Below are positions 13,043-24,707 of a DNA stretch of 64,000 bases, piece after piece. The DNA lies in contig JAHWDD010000003.1 of NCBI GenBank assembly GCA_023897205.1, positions 3,413,665 through 3,477,664 of the forward strand, read 5' to 3'. Source of the stretch: Exophiala sp. HKRS030. Lineage: Eukaryota > Ascomycota > Eurotiomycetes > Chaetothyriales > Herpotrichiellaceae. Below the pieces are notes generated by a model. That model had not been told where the DNA came from and made no database searches. It saw only the letters and a list, made by a program, of their open reading frames with translations. Position numbers and translations under genes: made by a program. Within the stretch, counting starts at the first letter, position 1. Each line of letters opens with the position of its first letter.

Positions 13043-15086
13043 TGTAAAATGGAACTTCCGTCAAAAAGGTGTGATAATCGAGGTTCAGGATAGAATCTCA
13101 ACACGTCGGAGAGGTCATTGATGCCCAAATGTCAAGTCCAAAACAAACCAGTGTTCCGCGCATCAAGGGGCCGAACAGGAAGGCAACCTCTACAATATAA
13201 CCGGGCGTCGTGCTCGTGGTATGCCTTGAGGGAACCCAGGCCTTTTTCTCTCAAGTCTTCACTTGATACAGGCAACAGATGGTGAGGAATTGGGCAACTG
13301 GTTCACAACAAGGAAAACTCTACTTGCATCCCTGGATGCCACCGACTAGAGGTGAAGGTTGGCCAAGGGAGGCTGTGCAAGTATTGATCTGGGCGGGAGG
13401 GTCTTTCGGGCCAATCAAAACAAAGCTTGGTTCCAACGCCGCCCACGGTAGCCTGCATGTGTTTGAAGAAGCGCCGACCACCTTGAAGCTTGATGGCTGA
13501 TGTCAGAGCAATGTAGGTTTCACAAGAGAATGGTTTTGCTTGTCAGTGGTGGAAAATTGCATGTTGGTGCTGCGTAGATTTGATCAACCTCTTCCTCTCC
13601 CCATCGGCAGGCTTGGGCGCCGTTGAGAGGAATCCGAAGTGACGAAAGAGGCATAATAATTCCAGGCGCCCCCTGGTTGCTGATAATCTTGGCCTTCCCA
13701 CACATCTCACATGTTCGAAGGATCATCTATATGTTTACCACGGTAGCTATGCTCACAGGGAAAGTGATTTTCATTCCAACTCATGGTCGAGGTGTATCCT
13801 ACTCTCCGGCTCTTGCTTCCCCATGAATCAACCCCCTAAGCGTCGTTCAAGCACTGTGACACACTCAAGCACTGCGGTAAGTGTCAACTAGCCTGTTTCT
13901 GCAGTGACCGGGGATTGGTTGGAAGGCTTGGTCTTGGCTGACCGAAACAAATTTCTTCGCTTGGCTTTTTCTTGAATGCGTCTTGGACTCCGTCATTACA
14001 CATTCAAGCTGCCTGTGCTAGGTGTCTGGCAATTAGGAAGAGAGGAGGCGAGCCTCTGAGCCAAGCGGGAACTCATCTCATCCTGTTTTGATCGCCCGAA
14101 CGGCCTCAGTCTTTACTGCAATCAAGCTACAACTGGTCATGATCAGGTCGATGCTTAAACTCTTGACCTCACAGCTGGCAACAAGTGGTGATTTGGGTCC
14201 GGGGCTGGACGATCTGGTGGCTCAGGGCGTGTCTACTGGTCCACGCTCGTCCTTGCTTCTTTCAAAGGTGAGGCAAAGGCGCCCAAGAGTCGCCTAGAAC
14301 TTGCAACAGACGGCTTTACCCGGTTCGTCTCCATAATGTTGAGGACTTGCGAGCTGAAATCGGATGCGAGCGACAACAACAGCCACACTCACGTGACTCA
14401 CCAGCCACAGTTTCTCTTCAAAATGATCGTCATGACAATTTCCACGGAGGTGGCTCACAGTTTCAGCCATGCTCAACCGCACGATAATGATTCGTCTGAC
14501 CAGCAGGACTTCTGCCCAGCCTTGCCACCACTGTGGCGGAGCATTCCAGGCCACCCCTTCCAAATCCCCTCTTTTCATCCCTTGTTTCTGATCTCTCGTG
14601 GACTTTATCTCAGGAGCCTGATCCAACAAAAAAGAATTTCACCTACAGAAACTTTGCCCGGATGTGGACACATCCCCGTGCTACGATACATTTGAGTTAC
14701 AGATCCCACTTTCTCGCATTTTCGGATTGCCTTCTTAAGCGTAAATGCCATCATAACGTTCTCGCCATATTGAGGCTGAGTCCCTGTACTTTCATGTTGT
14801 CACGATATTTGCCTTCCATTTCCTACGCGCTCTGTTATTCGTGTGTCCCTCCATTTGTTATCGTTTCCACCTGATTCATGACAGTGGATGCGACACTTAT
14901 CAAACCTACATATCGGAACGTAAGGGTCAGTTATCCCAACCACTCAGATAGTGCACAAGGGAGGCTGTGCCCTTCCCCATGTGTACCACATAGCGTCCGC
15001 GATGTTGAGCGTCAATTTTCAATTGGATAATCTTCGACTCAGCCTCGATAGAAGTTTCAACAGTCGAGGTACAAGCTCCGCTTCGA
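13043..15086. promoter_or_regulatory. Intergenic region between Ca2+-ATPase 5' end and transcription-factor 3' end
   Basis: This 2-kb stretch lies upstream of the Ca2+-ATPase and downstream of the transcription-factor gene. I find no supportable gene; overlapping frames around 14.3-14.9 kb on both strands have no domain or splice support. Two copies of GTGGCTCA (14217-14224 and 14450-14457) match the yeast calcineurin-dependent element consensus GNGGC(G/T)CA. They lie more than 1.1 kb from the start codon, and an 8-mer match can occur by chance. Confidence 0.3.
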
Positions 15087-16643
15087 TTACCTCCATTGGT
15101 ACGGAGGTATTCCAACCAAAGCGAGTCTTTCTGCAGCAGATCGACACCATGTTGTCTCTCTCGACATGTCGATGGAGCCTTCGGAGTGTAAACGCGAAAA
15201 CAACTCCCACGCTGTTTCCAGCGGCCACAAGGTGATGACACGACCGCGGAACTCAGAATGACTGGTATGAAAGAATTCCAGGCATTGACATGCAATGCGA
15301 CACCACCGCAACGCCTGTTGCACTGCCATACTTGGATCGACGGATGCCTCGGCACCGAGTGAGACGACGGTTTCGGCGACGTTGGCGATTACGCTCGCAA
15401 CATGGATCCGCACGGCTGTGTACATGGCGAAAGCGACAGCAACAGAAGGCGTTATGAATTCGAAGGCTAGATCATGCAATCCGCCCCATGTAGCAGGCGT
15501 CTTTGTGTATAGGCCGCCTTGATTCTGTGACCGCAGACGTCTCTCCCACGCGTCCAGCTCTTCAGAAACTTTCGTCGCTCGTTCCAATCTCTCCTTCAAG
15601 CACGACAACTTCCACTTTTTGGCCATATCTTGTTTCACTATCTCGGGTAGAATCTTCAGCGCAACGTCAAATAAGGAGTTTAGCGGAATTTGAGCTAGGC
15701 CAAAGTCATCTTTGTTGGGGAAGTCAATCCATTCTGGATTCGACAGGAAGGCGCTCTGCCTGTTCATAAAAAGAAAAGGAGTTTGCACGGCACGGTAGCC
15801 GTAGAAATTTTCCTGGGCTGCGCGTGTCTTGAGACCTGAGATTCCGCCATGAAAGATTAACGCTCCTACGCCGAGGAGGTGACGATTGAAATTAGGCCAC
15901 GATTGATTTGCAATCAATTCGGACATGGCGCAAGTGAGAGCAGTCACCGACAGCAACATGGGGTCGATACTTTGATCACCTTCTTCGTATTTTGTGAGTG
16001 ACCACCTGAATCTCCTTAGTGCCTGACTTTGCACGTACGCAGCGTGAAGAGCTACATCCTGATCTTTCCTGTCTCTTCCGACTATTGCGAGAGCGGCTGC
16101 CAACATGGCCTGCATCAACACGCTTGTTTCTTGCCGTTTTGCATTCAAGAGAAGCGACGTGGTCCACGTGCCGCAGCATATAGAAAAACTTCTTTCCTGT
16201 CCAGCCTCCAGGCTGCCGACAAGACTCGTGTCGGCAATAAGGTACTCGTTCTGCAAGACTGCAGTAAATGTGTCTTTGTGGGAGGTGCCACCGATCTTCA
16301 CACCAAGTTCTAATGGAATGGCCCATAGCCACGACTCGGGGTTCTGAATTGTCGTCGTCGATGACGCGGCGATGCTCAGGTATGGATCTGGGTTGGGGCT
16401 TGAACTGCTGCTTCTCAACGAAATGTCGTCAGCTGATAGCAGCAACGAGTCCGAGTCATGATCGTCGTTCAAGATGAACTGAAGAAATTGATCCTCGTCG
16501 TCAGATGCCACAAGGACCTGATTCGCTAACTTCTTTTCCTTCTGTCGTTTCCGAAATGCCTGCACGTTGGCACGAACCTTGGCTCGACGTGCTTCCGCCC
16601 TCTCTGACTCGGTGCCTGGTAATCTGGGCCGACCGATCGGCAT
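15087..16643 (-). CDS. Fungal transcription factor: basic/bZIP-like N-terminus plus Fungal_trans_2-like domain
   Basis: A single 518-aa frame with an ATG at 16643. Residues about 14-40 are very basic and contain QAFRKRQKEKK, close to the DNA-contacting signature of Yap/Pap1-type bZIP proteins (Q-R-A-F-R-E-R-K). No clear leucine zipper follows, and there is no Zn2Cys6 cluster. A Ser-rich acidic linker (about 45-95) leads to a long helical region with the 'LLSVTALTCAMSELI...HLLGVGALI...GG' arrangement. That pattern is typical of the Fungal_trans_2 (DUF3468-type) domain normally found behind Zn2Cys6 fingers. It therefore looks like a nuclear regulator whose DNA-binding part is bZIP-like. The target pathway is unknown; neighbours are a Ca2+ pump and a gene-poor block. 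Confidence 0.7.
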   Translation of the reverse strand: MPIGRPRLPGTESERAEARRAKVRANVQAFRKRQKEKKLANQVLVASDDEDQFLQFILNDDHDSDSLLLSADDISLRSSSSSPNPDPYLSIAASSTTTIQNPESWLWAIPLELGVKIGGTSHKDTFTAVLQNEYLIADTSLVGSLEAGQERSFSICCGTWTTSLLLNAKRQETSVLMQAMLAAALAIVGRDRKDQDVALHAAYVQSQALRRFRWSLTKYEEGDQSIDPMLLSVTALTCAMSELIANQSWPNFNRHLLGVGALIFHGGISGLKTRAAQENFYGYRAVQTPFLFMNRQSAFLSNPEWIDFPNKDDFGLAQIPLNSLFDVALKILPEIVKQDMAKKWKLSCLKERLERATKVSEELDAWERRLRSQNQGGLYTKTPATWGGLHDLAFEFITPSVAVAFAMYTAVRIHVASVIANVAETVVSLGAEASVDPSMAVQQALRWCRIACQCLEFFHTSHSEFRGRVITLWPLETAWELFSRLHSEGSIDMSRETTWCRSAAERLALVGIPPYQWR

Positions 16644-19600
16644 GGTGACAGGGCAAATGTGGGCTCCTCAAGCCTTGTATTGGGGTAGGTTTGATACAAT
16701 CTCGTGCAATTCACTGCTGTGTTGAAGAGGCGGAAAGTGTTCAAGATTATTACTCAAATGGTAAGGAGGTCGAGGCAGCCTTGATATCGTTTGATGTTAT
16801 CTTTAACGAGATGAGCCAAACTCAATTCCTTGTAGATCGAATAGTGCTTGTTTATGATAATACCTCTGAAGGGGTCCCTGATGATGTCGATGATCATGCC
16901 CATTAATTAGTCTGATGCAGCCCTACTGCTGATACGGAAAAGCTCTCGCGAAGGTAAAGGAGAAACGGTGCCTGTGTTTTGTTCAATCTTAGCCTAGTTC
17001 CACCTTCCGCATGAAGTTCGCCTCGATGTCGTAGGCTTCGAGCTGCCTTGGTGCGTCGGTGCTGAGATGACACTCTAGGGCGATCCTCCAATCACGGCAT
17101 TACTTCTCCGCCTTACGTACGGCGAAGTTGAGGAGAAATGATAATGAGATTTTGGACTGATCAGCTCCTCAACGTAGTCCGGATATGGCAAGGGCGATTA
17201 CCTACGTCGTCCCTGACGTCCAGGGTCCCATCGAGGATGAGTGAGTCAGTCAACCTGCTGTGCCAGTGCCACTAGCTCTGCAAAGGGAGCCAGATACAAA
17301 GTCCCCGACAACTTTTACCCGATGACAGGGTATAGGCGGAAAGGACTCCATCATGGCCATCGAAAGTACGAATCGATATATTCTTGGAAAAGGACACCAA
17401 TTATGTCAGCGATATGAAATATGAGATCTAACCCCATCGAGAAAAAGCGTCGATGCTACCATTGGCTCGAGCTGGTACCCTTCTAGGGTAAGCCGAAAGG
17501 CGACCTGCATCGTGGGAAACTCCAGTCCAGGCGAACTCGGCTCAGAAATGCTTATACGCGGCCTAAGTCTTAATTGCGTTAATTCCATTGCCTATTGCTC
17601 CTTTCACGGCGGCGCCATCAACCCTTAATAATGCGGCTCCCAAGAGTCCAAGAACCTTCACAGGATCGTGTCAGTGGTGTATCGTTGGGCATTGGGCTGT
17701 GGCGTCTTGTCCATGGAAGATTCCATCGATTCTGTGCCGCACTTACATCTGCATCCTGCATGATACCCAAGCCTCTGGGTCACAACACCCGGCCAGTAGT
17801 CGGCCGAGTGTAGCCGAGCTTGATGTGGCTTTCTTTCCCTCCGGTATTAGTAAGTCATCCCAAGTGCGACGCCTCGCGTTTGACATGGCAGCCAACGAAT
17901 TCTCGATGCGAATGCCGTATGGGGCATTGACAGGAAATTGCCGTATCTGTCATGTTATTGGATGGTAACAATCGCTTAAATCAGCAGATGTGGACTCGAG
18001 AGGACCGTCTGGGGCGACGTAGGACAAACATCGGTGACAACTAAATTCCTAACTAGACATGTAGAATCTCGTAGCAACACTCAGGATAACGGCAATAACA
18101 ATAACACCGGTTGTCATGCTCAAGGCTGAACACCCTTCTCGTCAGTTCTCCACTCACCAACCCGTCCTCACCCCAGGGCTAGCATGGCCGCTGACATGGT
18201 GTGCATACTACTGCCACGGCGTATTGCTTTACGACTGGGGACTCCACAAGGGTCAAGCTACACGCCTTGCAGTAACTATGTCCTCTATGTCCCAACCCTG
18301 CATACGTGAGGCCTCATGGTATTCTACTGTCGGACCACTGAGTCAATAACCATTCGTCCCGTGCACACCAATATGTCTGACTCACCATTTTGTTTTCGTC
18401 GCTGGCCGCCGAATCGACGCCTTGGAATCGACACACACGACTTGATCAGATCATAATGGCGCGTGATGTCACTGATGTCACTTCGGCTTGCGTCGGTAGG
18501 GTTTGATTCTCAGCAAGAGGTGAGCCGTGACCCAGGTATTGTAATCATGAGGTAGACTCCATAGCCTGACGACGACATCCCGTGCTGCTGTGTAATATTG
18601 AGCCTCATGGGCATCCATCATACGTCGGTACATCCACAGTGTGCCTTACAGCTGAGCTAACCCTCCAGTTCAGTCCTCATTGCATATGAAAACTTGGACA
18701 AGGGTACATGTGCCCGGAATTGGTGCCGTATCAGTCAGCCAGGCCTACTTAACTTGGCTTTGAGGTGTCTCCAGAAACGCGACCCATGACATGTCCGATA
18801 TGCCTCTCCATTACGCGAATTACGTCGCCGGTGCATCACGGCATTCATTCCTTTCATCCGATGTACATTCGCCTACTGTATGAGTGTGTGTAGGGGCCGA
18901 TGTAGGTCTACATCGTACGAATCTGGGACTAGTAGTCTAGCTGGGATCCACAAGGCAAGGGATGCATACTGGGACGTTGCATCTGGTCCTTCCCTTTCCG
19001 GCGAAGGAACTCGTCGCCGCCTGGCCCAAGATGACCGCCCTGCTCTCTGATTCGATGTCGTCCCTTCTAAATGCTCATTAGCTAGAGGGGGTCTGCCCTC
19101 ACACGCGCGCGTGTTGCCATTGTGGCGAACCTGTCAGCGTGCTGTGATCGTGGAGCCCCACTTATAGGCTCTCCATTCGTGTCGTCGTTGAGTCATCCTC
19201 TTGACCCTGGAGTAGGGCATGAATTGGCAGAGGTAGGGATTGAAGGATACATCCTCTTGCCTGGGCTAACAAGGTAAACGCCACGAGGCTGGATTCATGT
19301 TAGCTTCGGCCGCAACGTTTTCCCGGGACTCTAGACATTAATCCGGGCGAGGCGCTAGTAACTTTTCCCTTTTGAGGAGAATGGTACTTTTTTCAAATGT
19401 GGTTCTACGTTGCGTGCTAGTGGTAGCCATTGGCGACTAAATAAAAGCACACATGCTATCCACGAGGCGATTTTCAGACCGCAAGTTCAATTAGACGGAA
19501 TTTGAGACGATGTTCACAGCGGCAATGGCAAAGGATGCGTTTTTGGTTGACGTGCTGACGCCTTCAGCCGCGGGCGAGGCTGTTTGCATCACAATAAGCA

Positions 19601-22600
19601 TGTCTCAATTCCCACGAAGCACGTGGAGAGAGTGCTACTGGTTCGAGCTACTGTTAGGATGACAATAGCCATAGTGACATGGAATTTCGGAAGTTTCCAT
19701 CTACATTTCAGGCAGTGTGGTATTAGCCAGTCTACTGCGTACTCTTTGAACCATACCCTCACCATACCAGCAGATGTCCATTCAATAAGGGTAAAGTAAT
19801 GCTTTCAACAGACATCAGCAGCGTCGTCACGATCAGCCCGTCCATGACTAACATAAGGGTGATGCTGAGTGGAACTGAGACCAAGACCACAGAAAGCTTA
19901 GGTCGAACAGACTGCTGACATGAGGGCTTGTGTCAACCGCTTCCCGCCGTGCCCTTTCTGTCTCCTCGCGCTGGCCAAAGGCCTCCGGACCATATTTAGC
20001 CGTGTGGTACGGCCGAAGCTTGAGGTCTGGGTCTCTGATTGAGCCGGTTGCCTTGCTGGAGCACGAGACGGTATCAAGGACGGTGTTAATTGTTGGGCCT
20101 GGTAGCAAGTGCCGAAGATGACATACGGTGTGATGTCCTGTGCTGTGGGCTTCCTCATCTCAACATCGACCGGAAAGGGTATGTTTGGCATGCCTCAAAT
20201 CCAGGTAGTTGTGCGAGAATCTCACTTCGTTCCCTACATTTGTACGACACGGCTGGAACGCTTTCGGCCCCTTTATCATCAACTGACCAAAGATATTCCT
20301 CCTGAGTGAGATCACATGCAGGGAAACAGTTCAGAATCGTGGTCGCGTAGGGGCACGATAAAGTCTAGCCCCTGGAGTTGCTAGTTATCTGCGTTAGGTC
20401 TGGGCATGGCTAGATCGACTGGGTCTGCTTTCAAGTTCTCAAGGACGTTGTACGAACTGGTTCGCGATCTCGTATCGTGATTGATTGCTAGAAGGTGAGC
20501 TAAAAGGAAGACAAAACTATGTCAGGTCTGGATTTGATGGTGCTTACCCACTGCACTGGTCCTTCCACAATATGGAGCTCGTGTGGTTGTGGAGCCTCAA
20601 GGCTTGTCGAAACCCCTAGCTTACTGTCCAAACTGGCCGTTGCCCCAGGGGATGCTCAGTCTTACTTCTGCGGTTGAAGTCGATCTTCACCGTTGGGATC
20701 AGCATGCGAAATCCGAAATACCTCCACTGATATGCATATGTCTGAGATGATGCGGCCAGTCTTGGAGCTGCCAGGGGCGTGTAGAAGAAGGCTCCAAGCA
20801 CAGCATGTGAAATCCTGGGCAATTGATATGACCATCACGGTGGGCCGTCGATCCTTTCTCACGCATCGGAAGTACCATTATACGAGCTGGATGCAGCGCT
20901 TTGAGCACGGCAGTTGTAAACAGAGTTTCGTCTTGCTCGTATTATGCCTGACCGTTGGTAGCCGTTGCGTTTCGCTGGGATATCAGTTTGGGTGTCGACC
21001 TAACGGTTGTTGTGACTTCGTATCCTCTTGCCGTGACCAGAAAACTCAACTTTTCTATCTCCTTCCCGACAAGACACTTTGGACTCTCACAGGAAATGAA
21101 ACCTCCCATCATGCTTTGAAATGCCTCAAACTCATCGATCATCGACGCTATACTGTAAGCCGCCAATCCGATGCGCCGGTCAAATGATGACGGGACAGAT
21201 ATCTGCTCGGCGAGTCCACCCGCCAAATTCCCAAATCCAGCGTCATGACGGAAGATAAGAAGTTCGGTAGATACGAGTCAAAATCTCATCCTTGAATAGC
21301 CGACTTTGTCTCTCCAGCTCCATTTCGCCATGCGAAGACCTTGCGGGCGCCAACGTGCGCGATGTGAGAAACCTTCTTGACCTACCTGAAATTAATCTGA
21401 CCACTGCCACTGCCACTGCCACTGCGATTCCAATCTATCCTCGTCGTCTCGATGTTCAGTCGCTCATCTTACAGTTTTGTCGTGTTTCTGCGCCTTGCCC
21501 TTCGCATCGGCAATGTCAGGCCGTCGGTTGTGGAAGTAGTGCACTGCCTCCAGCACAAGTGATCCTCTTCAAGAATCTGAAACGGGCAGAGGATGCTCGT
21601 CGGTTGAGTTTGCTTGAGAGCATGCTTTTCCCGAAGCCATCCCATCTGACTCGCTGGCTGACTGGCTGGTCTCTGGATTATGTAAGTCACTCACAGTCAT
21701 CCAACGTTGGAGAAGCTGAAGAAATTTGGAGCTTGTCTGAATGCGTATCGGCGAATGCTCCGTTGGTGGGTGAGTGCCAAGGGAGATCATGGCCTGGCAC
21801 ATTCGCACTTGGACTCCCTTTCCCACCTCCAAACAGACAAAAGCGCATCTCCAGTAGCCGGCCTTCTCCTGCTTTAGGCAATTGGGGGCACCATGCATCG
21901 GCTTTAGAGTGGGGGTTCCTCCCTTTGAATGGTAGACGAGCAGGTCAGAGTACCTCAATGGTCTCACAGATGAGTTTAGCGACGTTGCCGTAAAGACATC
22001 CCGGCACACTCAGTTGGCATGTGTCTGAGGTATCGGGTACCTGCCCAGCGGACATTATGAAAGTCATGCGTTGTTCTCTAATGATATTCGAGTTGACTTC
22101 CAGGGCAGCTCGGTCGTACCATAAGTGAATAGGAAAACATGAGTTCCGCTTATCTAAGTCATTAATAGGAAGAAGTTCGTAGCAAGCATTACATTACAAA
22201 TGCTCCATGTCACTTGATACATGTACGATTAATATTCCATTCGGTCCTGTGGTGAACCTTACGACGCTACCCACGCACAACGACAGTTGCGGGGGTTTTG
22301 ACTTCTCAATCTGGAGTCAAAGCAAGGCGTCAATGGGATGATGGGGATGGGATGGAGTAACAATGGAGTGAGAGTCTCGGCATTTGAGGCGGCTTGGAGT
22401 CTGGAGTCAATGGGGTCAGTCAAGCTGGATAAATATTAATCGTAGTCGCCCGTCCACATTGTTGTCAGTACCTTCGAATGAACATCTGTCACACTTTTGA
22501 CGACTGCCGTGAAGATTGATCAGTCCTTGAAAAATCTAGGCAAAGACGACAACGCCGTGGTATCCATTTGCCGATCGGATCCTCACAGAGCACAAGCGCT

Positions 22601-22755
22601 GAAGACGGTCGTGTTTCTTGATCCTATAGCAAAGACTTCTCATCGCCACAAGCGTGCAGTGTTCCCATCTCTACGAACCCACAACGAAGAATCCAAGCCA
22701 TCATTCCCCCGATCACAGCGCTCAACGCACTCAACACATCCGTCAAAATCCAACC
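16644..22755. other. Second gene-poor block with short repeats
   Basis: About 6 kb without a supportable gene. Visible elements are: a 14-nt perfect palindrome ACACGCGCGCGTGT (19101-19114); a tandem 9-mer TGATGTCAC x2 (18464-18481), which resembles CRE/ATF half-sites; and (CCACTG)4 (21401-21424). Minus-strand frames at 20191-19898 and 21226-20942, and the plus-strand frame 21292-21993 (233 codons), have partly protein-like composition. They cannot be joined into a recognisable product and the frames conflict. The final 300 bases before 22756 contain the promoter/5' leader of the dehydrogenase that follows, including an AT-rich TATA-like stretch near 22430. Confidence 0.4.
21401..21424. repeat. 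(CCACTG)4 hexanucleotide microsatellite
   Basis: Four perfect tandem copies of CCACTG in otherwise unique sequence. Confidence 0.9.
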
Positions 22756-24401
22756 ATGGCGCCACCAGCGGTCCTGATGGTCGGCACCGGCGAGTACACG
22801 ACCGGATTCGTGTCTGGAGCGGCATCAACATCAGACAAGAAAGTCGGCGTTGTCGGACTGACCTGTAAGTGACATGCATCAGTGATCGTTTTATTCCTCT
22901 TTCTTTCCCCACGCTGTGGACTAGTTCCGGAATTGGGTTCGCTCTGGTTTGCGCGCCGGTAAATCGCATACCGCCGCAGTCATGACGCTGAGGATATCCC
23001 GCCATTTCACAGTGAGGAGCACAGTTTATTCAGCGTACGAACTACTATTACACTTGACCTATTTGTCCCAAACGGCTGGAGGCGAGGAAGTGGGTCGAGA
23101 GATTTCCGGCCCAGAATGCCTCATGTTTCCCTCCCAAACTCGCGATTCTCAACTTTTCCCTTGCATGCTTCTGAGCATTTCTCCCCTTCAAACTCTTTCG
23201 CGAAGCAAGATCCGTTTCCTGTATTCTAACCAATGTCCGTCAAACAACAGTATTCGACCTGCGGCGACGGGGCAAAGTGTCGGAACTATCGATGGTCGGG
23301 GTATCCGGGGGCAAATTCCCCGCGATCCGGCAACACCTGCAGCAGAACATCACACAGGCGTACAACGGGCTCGACACGAGCTTCACCTCGTACCCAGCCG
23401 ACAACGCGACGGACCCCGACGCCTACAAGACGGCCATCGACGCGCTGCCGCGCGGGTCGGCAATCACCATCTTCACGCCGGACTCGACGCATTTCGACAT
23501 CGCCAAGTATGCGATCGAGCGCGGCGTGCACGTGATGATCACCAAGCCCGCGACGAAGCTGCTCACGCACCATATCGAGCTGATTCGCCTGGCGCGCGAG
23601 AACAAGGTCTTTGTGTATATCGAGCATCATAAGCGCTTCGACCCGGCGTATCAGGATGCCAAATTCCGTGCCAAGAAGTTGGGGGATTTTAATTACTTCT
23701 ACAGCTATATGAGCCAGCCCAAGTCGCAGCTCGAGACGTTCAAGGCCTGGGCCGGTAAGGAGTCGGATATTTCGTACTATTTGAACTCGCACCATGTGGA
23801 TATCTGTGAGTGGTTGGTGCGCGATGCCGGGTGGCGGCCGACCACGGTGCGTGCGAGTGCGAGTTTGGGGATCAGCGAGGGTGTCGGATGTGTCAAGGGC
23901 ACGGAGGATACGATCACCGTATTGGTCGATTGGACGAGGAAAGAGGATGAGAAGCGTGCCACGGGGATTTATACGGCATCGTGGACGGCGCCTCTGAACG
24001 CTGGTGTACATTCGCAGCAGCATTTCCACTACATCGCGTCTGGTGGCGAGATCAATGTCAACCAGGCCAAGCGTGGCTATGATGTGGTGGATGAGTCGGA
24101 CAAGTCGGGCGCTGCGTTGAAGTGGTATAATCCGTTCTACATGCGCTATGCGCCGGATGAAGAGGGCAATTTCAATGGCCAGTCGGGTTATGGGTACGTG
24201 AGTTTTGAGAAGTTTATTGATGCTGTCACCGGTGTGAATGAGGGTAGGTTGAGTCTAGATGAATTGGATGCGAGAGGGCTGCCGACTTTGAAGAATACCG
24301 TCTTCACCACGGCAATTCTCGAGGCTGGAAGGAGGAGTTTGGACGAGGGTGGCAGAAGCGTGGAGATTATCGGCGAAGGGGATGCCGTGAGTCTGAAGTG
24401 A
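22756..24401 (+). CDS. Gfo/Idh/MocA-family NAD(P)-dependent oxidoreductase (D-galacturonate-reductase-like)
   Basis: Exon 1 is 22756-22864 and exon 2 is 23251-24401. The intron 22865-23250 is 386 nt (GTAAGT; CTAAC 20 nt before the ACAG acceptor), long for this window, and joining gives 419 aa in frame. Residues 6-18 ([13 protein letters not shown]) form the dinucleotide-binding start. ITKPATK at about 133-139 occupies the place of the family's EKP motif, followed by EHHKRFDP and the SHHVDICEW segment expected to carry the catalytic His. The C-terminal half has the Gfo/Idh/MocA alpha/beta fold pattern. Close fungal relatives are often labelled D-galacturonate reductase or simply oxidoreductase, so a sugar or sugar-acid substrate is likely but not proven. 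Exon 2 is distinctly GC-rich at its 5' end compared with the flanking gene-poor DNA. Confidence 0.85.
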
Positions 24402-24707
24402 TGGGAAGGGTGATCTCGCATGGTTGCGATCTGGGTGTGCTGGAGCAGCACCAGGATCCCCCAGAATCAAGGGTTTAAATGTCATAAGAAAAGAGGATCT
24501 TCACAAAATGTATGGGATTTTGAGACTACAATTAGTTTCCAACCAGTGCGCCGACTTGCGTAGTATATGAGCAGTATATACATTCCGGAGAGACTCATCA
24601 TCTCCAAAGCATATGGCACCTCTTCAGCTTGACCACTGGATAGCCGTGCACTACAAGTCCATGAACAGGGAACCATGCTAGAACCGTAGACCTTCGGGTG
24701 CATGATC

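Noticed and set aside
20693..21187. 164-codon plus-strand frame
   Set aside because: Overlaps minus-strand frames of similar quality, and the composition looks random.
23286..24029. 247-codon minus-strand frame opposite the Gfo/Idh gene
   Set aside because: Arg/Val-rich mirror of a GC-rich coding exon, with no independent support.
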